This document shows positions 43,907-52,448 of a stretch of 64,000 nt of DNA, in pieces. The translations under genes were made by a program, and so were the position numbers. The stretch is from an uncultured Victivallales bacterium (GTDB lineage: Bacteria > Verrucomicrobiota > Lentisphaeria > Victivallales > UBA1829). Position 1 is the stretch's first letter, and every line of letters begins with the position of its first letter. Where the stretch lies: the NCBI GenBank assembly GCA_944391115.1, contig CALXSJ010000009.1, positions 1 to 64,000 of the forward strand. Direction: 5' to 3'. The notes beneath the pieces were generated by a model. The model made no database searches, had not been told where the DNA came from, and saw only the letters and a list, made by a program, of their open reading frames with translations.

Positions 43907-45832
43907 TTATTTGATTGTTTCCCGGATGACAAGCAGAGTGTAATAGCGGAACGAGGGGAGCGTGAAAACAAGTTCGCCGTCCACCTTTTTCGGCGTGATG
44001 CTCCGGACCGCCGGCTCGAGAACGGCGGAGTCCAACCCGTAAGGCTGAATCGCCCATGCGCGCAGACGCCCCGCATCCTTGAAGATCCGGGAGGAGATTT
44101 CCACGCCTTTGGCCTCCTTCGTCTCCCGGATCGTGGAGAAGGAGTGGCGCAGCGTGTCCGGAGCATTCAGCAGATGAATGTAGTAGTCCTTATGGTCCGG
44201 CGCGCTCCTGGTATAGACGAAATCCTCCCACCAGACGTCCCTGAGACTGTCAAGGTTGAATTTGCGGAACGCCTTCCGGACGAGGCGGACGTCCTCGTTC
44301 CAGTAGAAGTCGGAATAACGGGTCATCATCTGGGTGAACGGCCGGTATGCCATGCCGTCTCCGTAGGGATGCCCGCAGACCGCCGCCATGATCGCCGCCA
44401 GATGGCTGTTGATGCACCAGAACTGGCGGGACGGCTTGAAATTGGTGTATTTCAGGCCTTTCTGCGCCCATTTCGCCGCGCTCGGGCCGACAAACCAGAG
44501 TCCGGTGGGATAGTTGCTGTATCCGATATGCAGGATATTGCTTTTCACATCCTCCCTGTATCCGGTTTCCCAGAGCTGGTTCCGCGCATTGACGGCGCTC
44601 TCCTTGATCGAGCTCCAGAGATTCAGAGGATGATGCGGATCCTGATGGAAATTGCCCAGTTCCCAGAGAGCTCCGGAGGCCGGATTGGAAAGGATGTTGC
44701 GGTAGGAGCCTCCCGCGCCGTTGTTGACCCAGAGGTAAAGATCGGGCCGGAACGCGCGCAGACGCTGGTTGATGTAGGCGGAAAGCGCATGGTTCGTTTC
44801 ATCGAAATCATATTTCCCGCGCAGAAGATTTCCCTCGAAGTCGTAACCGTCCTCGCAGCGGTAGGCGCCGTCAAAGTAGACGCCGTCCTGGCCGAGATGC
44901 TTCAGTCCTTCGATCAGCGTGTCCATGGAGAATTTCCAGACCTCGCGGTTGGTGAAGTCCGGCTTCAGATACGACCAGCCGGCGCCGTAGGGTTTTCCTT
45001 TCCGGGAGAGCCCCAGAGGATCGACGGGATCGTGATATTGGAAATCGCCTTTCGCATCCTTGAGAAAGAACTGCGGATGTTTCCGCGCCAGCTCGAATCC
45101 GGGTTCATTGGTCGCGCACGAAATGGTGAACATCGTGCGGTGCACGCCCCACTTGCGGGAGAGCGCGGTATCCTTCCGGAAATCCCCGTAGGTGCGCGCT
45201 TCCGATTCCGCATACCAGGTCTCGTTCTCTTTGATCGAGGGATCATAGTAGACGCCGAACGTGGAAAAAGCCATGTTCCATGGAGTCGTGTTGGTGAAAT
45301 AGGTGGCGAACGGGCCGATCGGACTGTCCCCCCAGGAATTGTGATAGAAGCGGCTGAACGGCGTATGGTAGGGACGGAAGCCGTACCAGGCGCAGAGGCG
45401 ATCCCCCTGCTCCGTTCCGGCAACCACGCTTGGCGTGATCCCGATGTTGACGCGCCACCACTCGTTGATGACATTGAAAAACTCCGATTTCGCGGCAATC
45501 TCCCGGCCGTCTTTTTTCAGGACGGCGCGGACTTCGTGTCCGTAGCGCACTTCGCCGGAGTTCCACGGGATGCGGAAGGTCCGCTCCGTCTTCCCCGCAA
45601 GGTGGACGGATTGCCGCACGATCAGCTTCTCCTGCTCCAGATCCCATTTGTCGAAGAGGAACAGTTCCGCCCCGTCCTCCGACGGACTGCGGTTTGCGAG
45701 CGTGACGGAGATCACGGCATTCTCCTTCAGGCGGTAATTGATCTTGTCAGGCAGCACCCGGACCACCTCCATCTGCGCATGCAGATTCAGCAGGAACAGG
45801 AAGAAAAGCGTCAGGATTCCCGTTTTCATCAT
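43907..45832 (-). CDS. Secreted TIM-barrel glycosidase-like protein
   Basis: 641 aa with a signal peptide (MMKTGILTLFFLFLLNLHA). Residues about 20-120 form an immunoglobulin-like beta domain (VLPDKINYRLKENAVISVTLANRS, ending EFFNV). A barrel follows: GPFATYFTNTTPWNMAF, YLKPDFTNREVWKFSMDTLIEGLKHLG and then QDGVYFDGAYRCEDG near residue 315, where the Asp is a good nucleophile candidate. The layout recalls GH66 and GH13-related enzymes but the family is not certain. A C-terminal beta-sandwich ends the protein. It overlaps the upstream gene by four bases, pointing to joint production with it. Confidence 0.65.
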   Translation of the reverse strand: MMKTGILTLFFLFLLNLHAQMEVVRVLPDKINYRLKENAVISVTLANRSPSEDGAELFLFDKWDLEQEKLIVRQSVHLAGKTERTFRIPWNSGEVRYGHEVRAVLKKDGREIAAKSEFFNVINEWWRVNIGITPSVVAGTEQGDRLCAWYGFRPYHTPFSRFYHNSWGDSPIGPFATYFTNTTPWNMAFSTFGVYYDPSIKENETWYAESEARTYGDFRKDTALSRKWGVHRTMFTISCATNEPGFELARKHPQFFLKDAKGDFQYHDPVDPLGLSRKGKPYGAGWSYLKPDFTNREVWKFSMDTLIEGLKHLGQDGVYFDGAYRCEDGYDFEGNLLRGKYDFDETNHALSAYINQRLRAFRPDLYLWVNNGAGGSYRNILSNPASGALWELGNFHQDPHHPLNLWSSIKESAVNARNQLWETGYREDVKSNILHIGYSNYPTGLWFVGPSAAKWAQKGLKYTNFKPSRQFWCINSHLAAIMAAVCGHPYGDGMAYRPFTQMMTRYSDFYWNEDVRLVRKAFRKFNLDSLRDVWWEDFVYTRSAPDHKDYYIHLLNAPDTLRHSFSTIRETKEAKGVEISSRIFKDAGRLRAWAIQPYGLDSAVLEPAVRSITPKKVDGELVFTLPSFRYYTLLVIRETIK

Positions 45833-47619
45833 TTCACCTCCTTTTCCGCGCGCTCAATAACGCCGCGCATTGCGTTTTCGTATTCCGCGGAATCCCAGTA
45901 AGGCGTTTTCCCGTCCTTCGGATCCCCGAGGGGCGATCCGAGAAAACAGAGCACCCTGCCCTTCCCGAAAGAGCCTTTGACAAGCAGCGGCTCTCCGCCG
46001 GCCTTCCACAGGACTTCGGCGGACGGGCGAAGCTTTACAAGGCGGTGCATCCAGTAAACATGCGGCTCCTTCCCGGGACGGATGCCCGTCCCAGTGATCG
46101 CAACGCCGCTGTCGATCCGGTCCTTTCCCGCGGCGGGACGGAGATCGAAGGGAACGCTCTCCAGCGGCAGGAGCTCCTTCAGGATCGGGTTGTTCCCGTA
46201 GCCTCCGGTTCCGAAGGCGGAAGGCCCGCCGGTCACGATCAGGATTCCCCCGTTTTCCACAAAGCTCCGGATTCTCTGCATGCAGACCTCAAGACTGGAG
46301 AGAAACGCGTTGCCGACGATCATAACGGGATATTCATCCAGCGTCGAAGCGGGCGGAATCTCCTTCATCCCCGGAGAACTGACGGAATAGGTGTCGATCT
46401 TCCAGCCCTTCAGAATCCCCTCAAAACGGTTGAAGTTCGTATACAGCCCGAACAGGCAGACGGCCTGTCTCTTCCGCACCGTTTTCCCTGCCGTTCCGGC
46501 GGAGCTTTCCGTCCTCCGCTTTTCCGGCGCGGCGCGCAGGAAGCGCGGCGCAAATCCGCAGGCGGGAAGACTCTGCATCCGGAATCCGTTCTCGCAATAC
46601 TGCTCCGTCGCAAACGCCTTGCCGTTCACCGTGCCGGAAAACTGGACCGCGGTATGTCCGGAAGGGGCAGGCTGCTTCAGGTTCACGGTTTCAATCTTTC
46701 CTTTCCGCAATGAGAGCTTCACAGGCGTCTGCGTCAGAAGCTTCCGGTCCCCGTCGACAATCCGGATCGTGCCGGAAAGTTCGCCGTCCTCATACGGGAG
46801 AAGCGCAAGGCGGACGCTGTTTCCCGCATGCGGCCTGATCGAAGCGGCGAACATGCCGTTGACCGTGGTGATTCCGTCCAACCCTTTCAGCGGCCGGATG
46901 ACATAGCGGAAGCTGAATTCCGCGCCGGGCGCCAGGTAACCGCCATCCACCGTGAATCCCGCAGTATTGCCTTTTGCCGAATACAGCATGCCGAGCGAAT
47001 CCCATTCCGGCAGAAAAACCACTCCCTGCCGGAGTCCGGGATTGAGCTGTGCGATCCACCCTTCCACCGGCGTGGAAACCCATGGCGCAGGCTGGGAATA
47101 ATAATCCAGAAACATGCCGGACGAAACGGGATACGTGCCGATCGCCGCCGGCGGATAAACGGCCTCATGGGCGCCGGGGCGCAGGGACAGTTCATTCCGG
47201 ACGCCGCAGAAGACATATCTTCTTTTTCCGGAATCGTTCCGGAAATGCAGGGTGACACGGATCTCCGGAATCTCCCGCAGGAACTCGTAAGTTTTTGTGC
47301 AGCTCACACCGTTCAGATCTACTCCGGAAATGCGCTCCTGCAGGGTCGTAGCGAGCACGACTTTTCCGTTTCCGGACTCCAGAAGCTTCCACTCCGCCGC
47401 CGGAGCGCCGTTCTCCATCTGGCGCGGAGTAAACACGTCCTGACAGAGGGAAAACGCCTTCTGCGGCCTGATCCCCTGGAAGCGGGCCACCTTCAGACTT
47501 CCGGACGGCACAAGCACGGAAATATCATTCTCGGCATCGCCCGCCAGGCGGTATTCGGACGCAGCAGATGCCGCAAATCCGCCTGCCAGCAGCAGGATGC
47601 TCCACATTGTTCTTTTCAT
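45829..47619 (-). CDS. Secreted protein with beta-sandwich and glutamine-amidotransferase-like domain
   Basis: 596 aa with a signal peptide (MKRTMWSILLLAGGFAASA). Residues about 20-260 are beta-rich and resemble sugar-mutarotase-like folds (TKTYEFLREIPEIRVTLHFRN, PAAIGTYPVSSGMFLDYYSQP). Residues about 400-590 read as a class I glutamine-amidotransferase/ThuA-like Rossmann domain: FEGILKGWKIDTYSV, YPVMIVGNAFL, FVENGGILIVTGGPSAFG and GKGRVLCFLGSPLGDP. In glycosidases such a domain often serves as a structural trimer domain (as in GH42). Its stop overlaps the start of the 641-aa gene by ATGA. Function unknown. Confidence 0.55.
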   Translation of the reverse strand: MKRTMWSILLLAGGFAASAASEYRLAGDAENDISVLVPSGSLKVARFQGIRPQKAFSLCQDVFTPRQMENGAPAAEWKLLESGNGKVVLATTLQERISGVDLNGVSCTKTYEFLREIPEIRVTLHFRNDSGKRRYVFCGVRNELSLRPGAHEAVYPPAAIGTYPVSSGMFLDYYSQPAPWVSTPVEGWIAQLNPGLRQGVVFLPEWDSLGMLYSAKGNTAGFTVDGGYLAPGAEFSFRYVIRPLKGLDGITTVNGMFAASIRPHAGNSVRLALLPYEDGELSGTIRIVDGDRKLLTQTPVKLSLRKGKIETVNLKQPAPSGHTAVQFSGTVNGKAFATEQYCENGFRMQSLPACGFAPRFLRAAPEKRRTESSAGTAGKTVRKRQAVCLFGLYTNFNRFEGILKGWKIDTYSVSSPGMKEIPPASTLDEYPVMIVGNAFLSSLEVCMQRIRSFVENGGILIVTGGPSAFGTGGYGNNPILKELLPLESVPFDLRPAAGKDRIDSGVAITGTGIRPGKEPHVYWMHRLVKLRPSAEVLWKAGGEPLLVKGSFGKGRVLCFLGSPLGDPKDGKTPYWDSAEYENAMRGVIERAEKEVK

Positions 47620-47653
47620 TTCATCAGACTCCTGTTTTAAATTCCGATATTAT

Positions 47654-48439
47654 TCACCATGGATAATTGGCGCTGGTCCACACATAGGACGAAGAAGGCG
47701 AGTAAGTCGGCACTGTCCCGATTTCCGAAAGGGCAATCCGGGCGGAATGACCGTCAAGGAAACTGAAGTTCGCTCCGTTCTGATGCACGGTGGAGATACT
47801 GTAGCTCACCACACTGGTCTGAATATTCCGGTTCTTGATCTCCACGATATTGGATGAGTTGGTATGATCCCCGAAATAAAAATGGGACGAGGTGTTACTG
47901 ACTCTGTCCAGTTTCACGAAATGCCCGTTGCCCGAGGTGTTTTCGATATAATATCCCCCTCGGAGCATCCGGTTGGTTCCATAGGAACCGTACACTTCAA
48001 ACAGATAAAAACCGTTCGAGGCAATTTTCGTCGACTCCGCATCCGGCATTTTCCCTACATACCGGAACATGCCGGGACAGAGGAGAACACCGTAAAACCT
48101 GTAGCTCGCCTTTATTCCGGGAATTTTCAGATAACCGGCGCCGTTCAGGACATTGAGCCCGATCCGCGTCCAGTCCGGCGTGCCGGGGTTGCATTTCGCT
48201 CCACCTCCGACGGGAAGCATCCCGTGGTAGTCGCCCGCATAACTGGCGGCCGCCGTTGCATACTGTTTCGTATTGTTCAGACAGCTGGCGGCATGGGCGC
48301 TTTCCCGCGCCCGGTTCAGAGCGGGAAGCAACATGGCGGCTAAAATCGCAATGATTGAAACAACCACCAGAAGTTCAATCAATGTAAATCGTTCAGCAGG
48401 AAAAAGACAGACTGTTTCGGAAAAGCCGCATCGCTTCAT
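47654..48439 (-). CDS. Prepilin-like H-X9-DG protein (module 3)
   Basis: 261 aa. The leader of 18 residues is followed by [19 protein letters not shown], a pilin-type helix with Glu at +5 and Arg, not Gly, before the cleavage point. The H-X9-DG signature is [14 protein letters not shown] near residue 233. [23 protein letters not shown] after the helix is typical of this family. First gene of a likely eight-gene operon of secreted and cytoplasmic glycan proteins (48439 down to 38287). AAGGAG lies seven bases before the start at 48439. Divergent from the AraC gene at 48634. Confidence 0.85.
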   Translation of the reverse strand: MKRCGFSETVCLFPAERFTLIELLVVVSIIAILAAMLLPALNRARESAHAASCLNNTKQYATAAASYAGDYHGMLPVGGGAKCNPGTPDWTRIGLNVLNGAGYLKIPGIKASYRFYGVLLCPGMFRYVGKMPDAESTKIASNGFYLFEVYGSYGTNRMLRGGYYIENTSGNGHFVKLDRVSNTSSHFYFGDHTNSSNIVEIKNRNIQTSVVSYSISTVHQNGANFSFLDGHSARIALSEIGTVPTYSPSSSYVWTSANYPW

Positions 48440-48489
48440 CTTTCTCTCCTTTTCGTTGTCTCGCATTTCAAACTTTGAAATCATAATAT

Positions 48490-48518
48490 ATTATAAGTTG
48501 CAACCTGCGGAAAAACAA
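48490..48518 (-). promoter_or_regulatory. Promoter of the module 3 operon
   Basis: On the minus strand, TTGTTT (48513-48518) and TATAAT (48490-48495) have a spacing of 17 bases, about 50 bases before the prepilin-like start at 48439. Confidence 0.6.
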
Positions 48519-48570
48519 TATCCGATTTATTGATTTTAATCTCTTTTTTATCGATTCTTGAAATTCCAGC

Positions 48571-48598
48571 TGTTTTTCACGGAAATGCATGATATAAT
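48571..48598 (+). promoter_or_regulatory. Extended -10 promoter of the module 3 AraC gene
   Basis: TGATATAAT, ending at 48598, is an extended -10, with TGTTTT (48571-48576) as a possible -35 at 16 bases. The start codon is 36 bases further on. Together with the opposite promoter at 48490-48518 it makes a compact bidirectional control region. Confidence 0.5.
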
Positions 48599-48633
48599 AA
48601 AGAAATACAAAAAGTCCGGGGAGAAAGATTTTC

Positions 48634-49518
48634 ATGCTGCAAAGGGACGAAATCCACCTGCTGATCCGAACAATTGAACGGATTTACCAGTGCCGCGTCT
48701 GCATTATTGACGGTGACGGAAATTATCTGTTCAGCATGAATTTCCCGGATACGGACACCGCGCAGCTGGGAAAACTCTGCAAAAGCTGCCTGAAGAAATA
48801 CGCGGGAGAATGCCGGAACTGGGATGATCCCGCCTGCAGCGCCCATGCGGAAAAGGAAAGAAAGACATTCTACATGGTCTGCCCGTTCGGCGGCATGAGC
48901 CTGGTCGGAATCGTCGACATTCCCGGCATGCGCAGATTCTGCGTCTTCTGCGGCGTGTTTCAACCTCGTGCGCAGCTGTCGGACAATGCGCTGGTTTCAA
49001 AAAAACAAATTCCACCGCCGCTCAAAGTGCCTCTCCGGGAGCTGACGGACCGGGAATTTGAAGAGCTTCCGCTGCTCTGGAACATCCTGATGCAGGAGCT
49101 CTCCTGCTTTCTGGAAAGCCAGCTGGCCATGAAGGAAAAACTTTCCGGAGCCAGAAAAAATTTCCAGTCTCCGGAAGATTTCATCCGGGATTACATCAAC
49201 GGCTATTTCCGCAGAAACATCTCCCTTGCGGATCTTGCGGAAAAACTGGGCTGGACCAGATCGCATACGGCGTTCCGTGTCCGGAAAATCTTCGGAAAAA
49301 CCTTTGTCCGTCTCCTCAATGAACGCCGGATTGAAAATGTGAAATGGCTGCTGCGCAACAACTATCCGCGCTCCCTCAGCTTCCTGGCAAAGGTTTCCGG
49401 CTTTCCAAGCCCGCCGTATTTCTTCCGCGTGTTCCGGCAATATACGGGAATCTCGCCGAAGGAATATCAGCGGCAGGAAAATGCAAAAGTCCGGAAAAAT
49501 AAAACTCCGGACACATAA
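48634..49518 (+). CDS. AraC-family transcriptional regulator with Cys-rich sensor domain (module 3)
   Basis: 294 aa. The N-terminal domain, about residues 1-125, has a PocR-like sensor layout with cysteines in CKSCLKKYAGEC and DDPACSAH, then FYMVCPFGGMSLVGIVDI and RRFCVFCGVF. The C-terminal 100 residues hold two AraC helix-turn-helix motifs (SLADLAEKLGWTRSHTAFRVRK and SFLAKVSGFPSPPYFFRVFR, ending TGISPKEYQRQ). It faces away from the prepilin-led operon across 194 bases with back-to-back promoters, so it most likely regulates that operon. Unlike the module 2 regulator it does not use a cupin sensor. Confidence 0.85.
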   Translation: MLQRDEIHLLIRTIERIYQCRVCIIDGDGNYLFSMNFPDTDTAQLGKLCKSCLKKYAGECRNWDDPACSAHAEKERKTFYMVCPFGGMSLVGIVDIPGMRRFCVFCGVFQPRAQLSDNALVSKKQIPPPLKVPLRELTDREFEELPLLWNILMQELSCFLESQLAMKEKLSGARKNFQSPEDFIRDYINGYFRRNISLADLAEKLGWTRSHTAFRVRKIFGKTFVRLLNERRIENVKWLLRNNYPRSLSFLAKVSGFPSPPYFFRVFRQYTGISPKEYQRQENAKVRKNKTPDT

Positions 49519-49532
49519 GGTTTCCGGCCCTC

Positions 49533-50894
49533 TCAAGAACCGCATGTTCGAAACAGTCTTCTGCAAACCAGGTAAAGATATCCGCCGTTGGCAAGCGCGG
49601 TGACGATCCAGGTGACCGGATAGGAAAGCATCAGATTTTCCATGGTGGGATCCAGCGGGAAAACGAAACAGACCCAGAGCACGCGCAGGACGCAGACTCC
49701 GAGCAGCGTGACCAGGGCCGGCATGAAGGAATATCGCAGTCCGCGCAGGGCGCCGCTGATCACATCCATGATTCCGCACAGGAAATAGGTGGAGAAAAGA
49801 ATCTTCGTGCGCAGCATTCCCCACTGAATCACCTGCGGATCGGAATTGTAGATGGAAAGCAGCGGCCCGCCGAAAAGCAGAAAGCCGTAGCCTGCCGCGA
49901 TGCAGACGGCCGAAGAACAGAGAATGCAGTAAAGAATGCTTTTGCGGATCCGGTCATAACGCATTCCGCCGAGATTCTGTCCGGCGAAACTCACAACCGT
50001 CTGATGATAGGCGACCGAGCCGATATAGACAAAGCCCTCCAGACTGCATGCAGCGGTGTTTCCGGCAATCGCAAGCGAGCCGAAACTGTTGACGGACGAC
50101 TGGATCGTCATGTTGGAAATGGAAAAGAACATTCCCTGAATCCCCGCGGGCAGACCGATCCACATCATGTTTTTCAGAATGGGAAGATCAATCCGCAGCG
50201 CGCGGAAACGGACACGGCAGGCGTCCCGCGCATCCGTCAGGCATTTCAGCACAAGAAACGACGCGATCGCCTGTGAAATCACGGTCGCCAGCGCCACCCC
50301 CGCCACATCCATGCTGAAAACCAGAACGAAAAAGAGATTGAGCAGAACGTTGACCAAACCGGCGAACATCAGAAAATAGAGCGGACGCCGGGTGTCTCCG
50401 ACCGCGCGCAGGACGGCGCTTCCGAAATTGTACAGCATGATGAACGGCATTCCCGCGAAGTAAATCCACATGTAAAGGCGGGATTTCGGGAGAATGTTCT
50501 CCGGTGTCGCCATCAGGATCAGCAGCGGTTCCGCAAGCAGAATCCCGATCAGGGCCAGAAACACACCGCCGGCCGTCGAAAGCAGGACGGCGGTATGAAC
50601 GGTGCGGCTCATGTTCTTCCGGTCCTTCGCCCCGTAGTAATTGGAAACCAGCACGTTCGTTCCGAGGGAAAGCCCCATGAACACATTGACGATCAGCATC
50701 GTCAGCGCGGAAGTAGCACCGACCGCGGCAAGCGCCTCATGAGAGGCGAAGCGTCCGATCACAATCAGGTCGGCCGCGTTGAACAGCAGCTGCAGGATGC
50801 CGGAAAGCATCAGCGGGACGGAAAACACCACGATCTGCCGGAAGAGCGGCCCCCGGCACATATCCATCTGATATTTGTTTTTCATCATCTCCAT
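49533..50894 (-). CDS. MATE-family multidrug/metabolite exporter
   Basis: A 453-aa inner-membrane protein with about twelve hydrophobic helices in two halves of six, the length of the MATE family. Typical segments are FSVPLMLSGILQLLFNAADLIVIGRFAS near the start and VSNYYGAKDRKN near residue 85, with the matching half beginning GLPAGIQGMFFSISNMTIQS. It exports organic cations or metabolites in exchange for sodium or protons; the substrate is unknown. Several start codons lie close together (50894, 50888, 50885) and the exact one is unsure. It is convergent with the AraC gene, 14 bases apart. Confidence 0.92.
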   Translation of the reverse strand: MEMMKNKYQMDMCRGPLFRQIVVFSVPLMLSGILQLLFNAADLIVIGRFASHEALAAVGATSALTMLIVNVFMGLSLGTNVLVSNYYGAKDRKNMSRTVHTAVLLSTAGGVFLALIGILLAEPLLILMATPENILPKSRLYMWIYFAGMPFIMLYNFGSAVLRAVGDTRRPLYFLMFAGLVNVLLNLFFVLVFSMDVAGVALATVISQAIASFLVLKCLTDARDACRVRFRALRIDLPILKNMMWIGLPAGIQGMFFSISNMTIQSSVNSFGSLAIAGNTAACSLEGFVYIGSVAYHQTVVSFAGQNLGGMRYDRIRKSILYCILCSSAVCIAAGYGFLLFGGPLLSIYNSDPQVIQWGMLRTKILFSTYFLCGIMDVISGALRGLRYSFMPALVTLLGVCVLRVLWVCFVFPLDPTMENLMLSYPVTWIVTALANGGYLYLVCRRLFRTCGS

Positions 50895-51020
50895 GGACAA
50901 GCGTTCCGTCCTGAGAAATCCTTCCCCGCTGAAACGGCGCCGGGGCGCCGGAATTCACGGAAACAACCGCGATCCGAAGCCCCGTTTCCAACTTCCGGCA
51001 TTCTTTCACGCCGGAAAAAA

Positions 51021-51797
51021 TCACCTCACCGTGACATGGCAGCGGAAGACCTTTGCATTCGCGCCGGCTCCGGCGGTCAGTTCGACAACAGTGGTTCCCG
51101 GCGCAACGCCGTCGATTTCGATCTCGGCCTTCGGGCGTTTCAGAAGCCCGCCGCGGTCATGCTCGATCTTCACACGGCAGACGCGCGCATCATATTTCAC
51201 GACCTGCCAGTAGATGTTTTCGCGGGGCTTCTCCTCCAGATCAAAGTCAATGTCCTGTCCGGCAAGAAGCGAAGTCTGCACGTCGGAGGGAACGGAGTCG
51301 AAGCGGAACATCTGGTCATTGTACAGCAGGGGAATATTGACGGCGGGCTGCGAAACGGAAGCAGCCTGCGAAACGGGAGCGGCCTGCGAAACGGGAGCGG
51401 CAGACGCGCCGCCATAGACAGGGCCCACCGTCACATTCACTTTGATCGTCTTCGCGGGCGCCGCGTTCGGAACGGCGGGATTGACATAGTTCAGCGTGAC
51501 GGAAAAAGACGCTCCGCCAACGGGCTCGATTTCAATTTCGGCGTAACCTCCGGAGCCGTCGGGCGCGGGAAAATCCGGACGCTCATGCTTGATGGAAACG
51601 GAACAGACCCGCGCATCATACACCGCGGTCCAGACATAACCGCCGGAGCTGTTCTCCTCCAGTTTGAGATCGATATCCTGATTCGGCCGGATCGCCGCGT
51701 TCAGGACGGCGGGAGCTTTCTCCAGGGAGAAAAATGTGTCGGCCTGCAAAGTTCCCAGTGCGAGGATTCCGGCAAGACAGAGGGCAAGACGTTTCAT
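51021..51797 (-). CDS. Secreted protein with two chagasin-like (I42 inhibitor) domains
   Basis: 258 aa with a signal peptide (MKRLALCLAGILALGTLQA). Residues about 30-125 and 160-258 are two related beta domains. Each has a conserved E-x-x-loop-Y-x-W segment, LEENSSGGYVWTAVYD and LEEKPRENIYWQVVKYD, like the NPTTGY-W loop of chagasin, and each ends with a G-x-x-x-x-x-L strand (ASFSVTLNYVNPA, GTTVVELTAGAG). A linker of three PVSQAA-type repeats joins them. Chagasin-type proteins inhibit papain-like cysteine proteases; the first loop is closer to the consensus than the second. This assignment rests on motif likeness only. It has its own likely promoter. Confidence 0.55.
   Translation of the reverse strand: MKRLALCLAGILALGTLQADTFFSLEKAPAVLNAAIRPNQDIDLKLEENSSGGYVWTAVYDARVCSVSIKHERPDFPAPDGSGGYAEIEIEPVGGASFSVTLNYVNPAVPNAAPAKTIKVNVTVGPVYGGASAAPVSQAAPVSQAASVSQPAVNIPLLYNDQMFRFDSVPSDVQTSLLAGQDIDFDLEEKPRENIYWQVVKYDARVCRVKIEHDRGGLLKRPKAEIEIDGVAPGTTVVELTAGAGANAKVFRCHVTVR
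51346..51399. repeat. Three 18-bp tandem repeats in the chagasin-like linker
   Basis: Three direct copies of an 18-bp unit (GCCTGCGAAACGGGAGCG; the first differs at a few positions) lie in frame. They encode A-P/S-V-S-Q-A linker units between the two domains, so the number of units can change without breaking the frame. Confidence 0.85.
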
Positions 51798-51924
51798 AAG
51801 TCACTCCTTTTTCTTTATGCATGTTGTCGTCGCGGAAAAGCGGTTTTTCCGCAGAATCCGGAGCTGCGGAGAGAAAACGCGGGAAAAACATCCCGCAGCC
51901 GCGCCGAAGTTTTCCGGACGGTCT

Positions 51925-51952
51925 AATATATTGCAGCTTCCGTGAAATACAA
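51925..51952 (-). promoter_or_regulatory. Candidate promoter of the chagasin-like gene
   Basis: On the minus strand, TTGTAT (51947-51952) and TATATT (51925-51930) have a spacing of 16 bases, about 128 bases before the start. Otherwise the 383-base spacer 51798-52180 holds only this promoter, the plus-strand promoter at 52071-52098 and no gene I can support. Confidence 0.5.
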
Positions 51953-52070
51953 ATCATGCTCACCTCCTTTTCTTCCGGAAAACCGGTGGGAAAGCAGGCT
52001 GCGTTCCTGCCCGTTTTCCAGGAAAGAGCCTGTATCTGCTCCCGGAAAAGAATATTTTTGGATCCGGTAT

Positions 52071-52098
52071 TTGAAAAATCTTCAAGATTCGATATAAT
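52071..52098 (+). promoter_or_regulatory. Promoter of the ynbE-ydbL pair
   Basis: TTGAAA (52071-52076) and TATAAT (52093-52098), spacing 16 bases, about 80 bases before the start at 52181. Confidence 0.6.
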
Positions 52099-52180
52099 AC
52101 CATTATCAGGACAATCCGGACAAACGCCGGAGAAATTACAAGCGGAAGCTGCTGCGGCAGTCTTCCCGGGAGGTCGTTTT

Positions 52181-52378
52181 ATGAAAAAAATACGCGTTGG
52201 ATCCGCATGCGCGGCAGCTCTTCTTGCCGGATTCTGCTCCGGCTGCTGGACTCATCACGAAATCAAGACGGAAAGCGAAATCAAGCCGGTTCACATTACC
52301 ATCGACGTCAATGTCAAGGTGGACAAGGCGCTTGACGATTATTTCAGCGATCTGGACAAAACAACGGCGGAACAGTGA
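52181..52378 (+). CDS. ynbE: YnbE-like lipoprotein
   Basis: 65 aa. A basic start and hydrophobic run end at FCSGC, a lipoprotein-type Cys near residue 23. The mature part has the YnbE pattern of acidic/polar residues then KPVHITIDVNVKVDKALDDYF. In Escherichia coli YnbE is an outer-membrane lipoprotein that works with the AsmA-like bridge protein YdbH in phospholipid transport between membranes, with YdbL as helper. GGGAGG lies eight bases before the start. It is followed by the YdbL-like gene 70 bases on, the same order as in E. coli, but ydbH is absent from the window. Confidence 0.78.
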   Translation: MKKIRVGSACAAALLAGFCSGCWTHHEIKTESEIKPVHITIDVNVKVDKALDDYFSDLDKTTAEQ

Positions 52379-52448
52379 CGTTCCCGGATGCTGCGGGCGT
52401 ATCCCGTCCCGGCAGGAGCCGGCAAACCACAGGAAAGGAATTTCGATC

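Noticed and set aside
43742-45901. 719-codon plus-strand frame opposite the TIM-barrel glycosidase-like gene
   Set aside because: Shadow frame crossing gene boundaries of an overlapping minus-strand operon; no motif.
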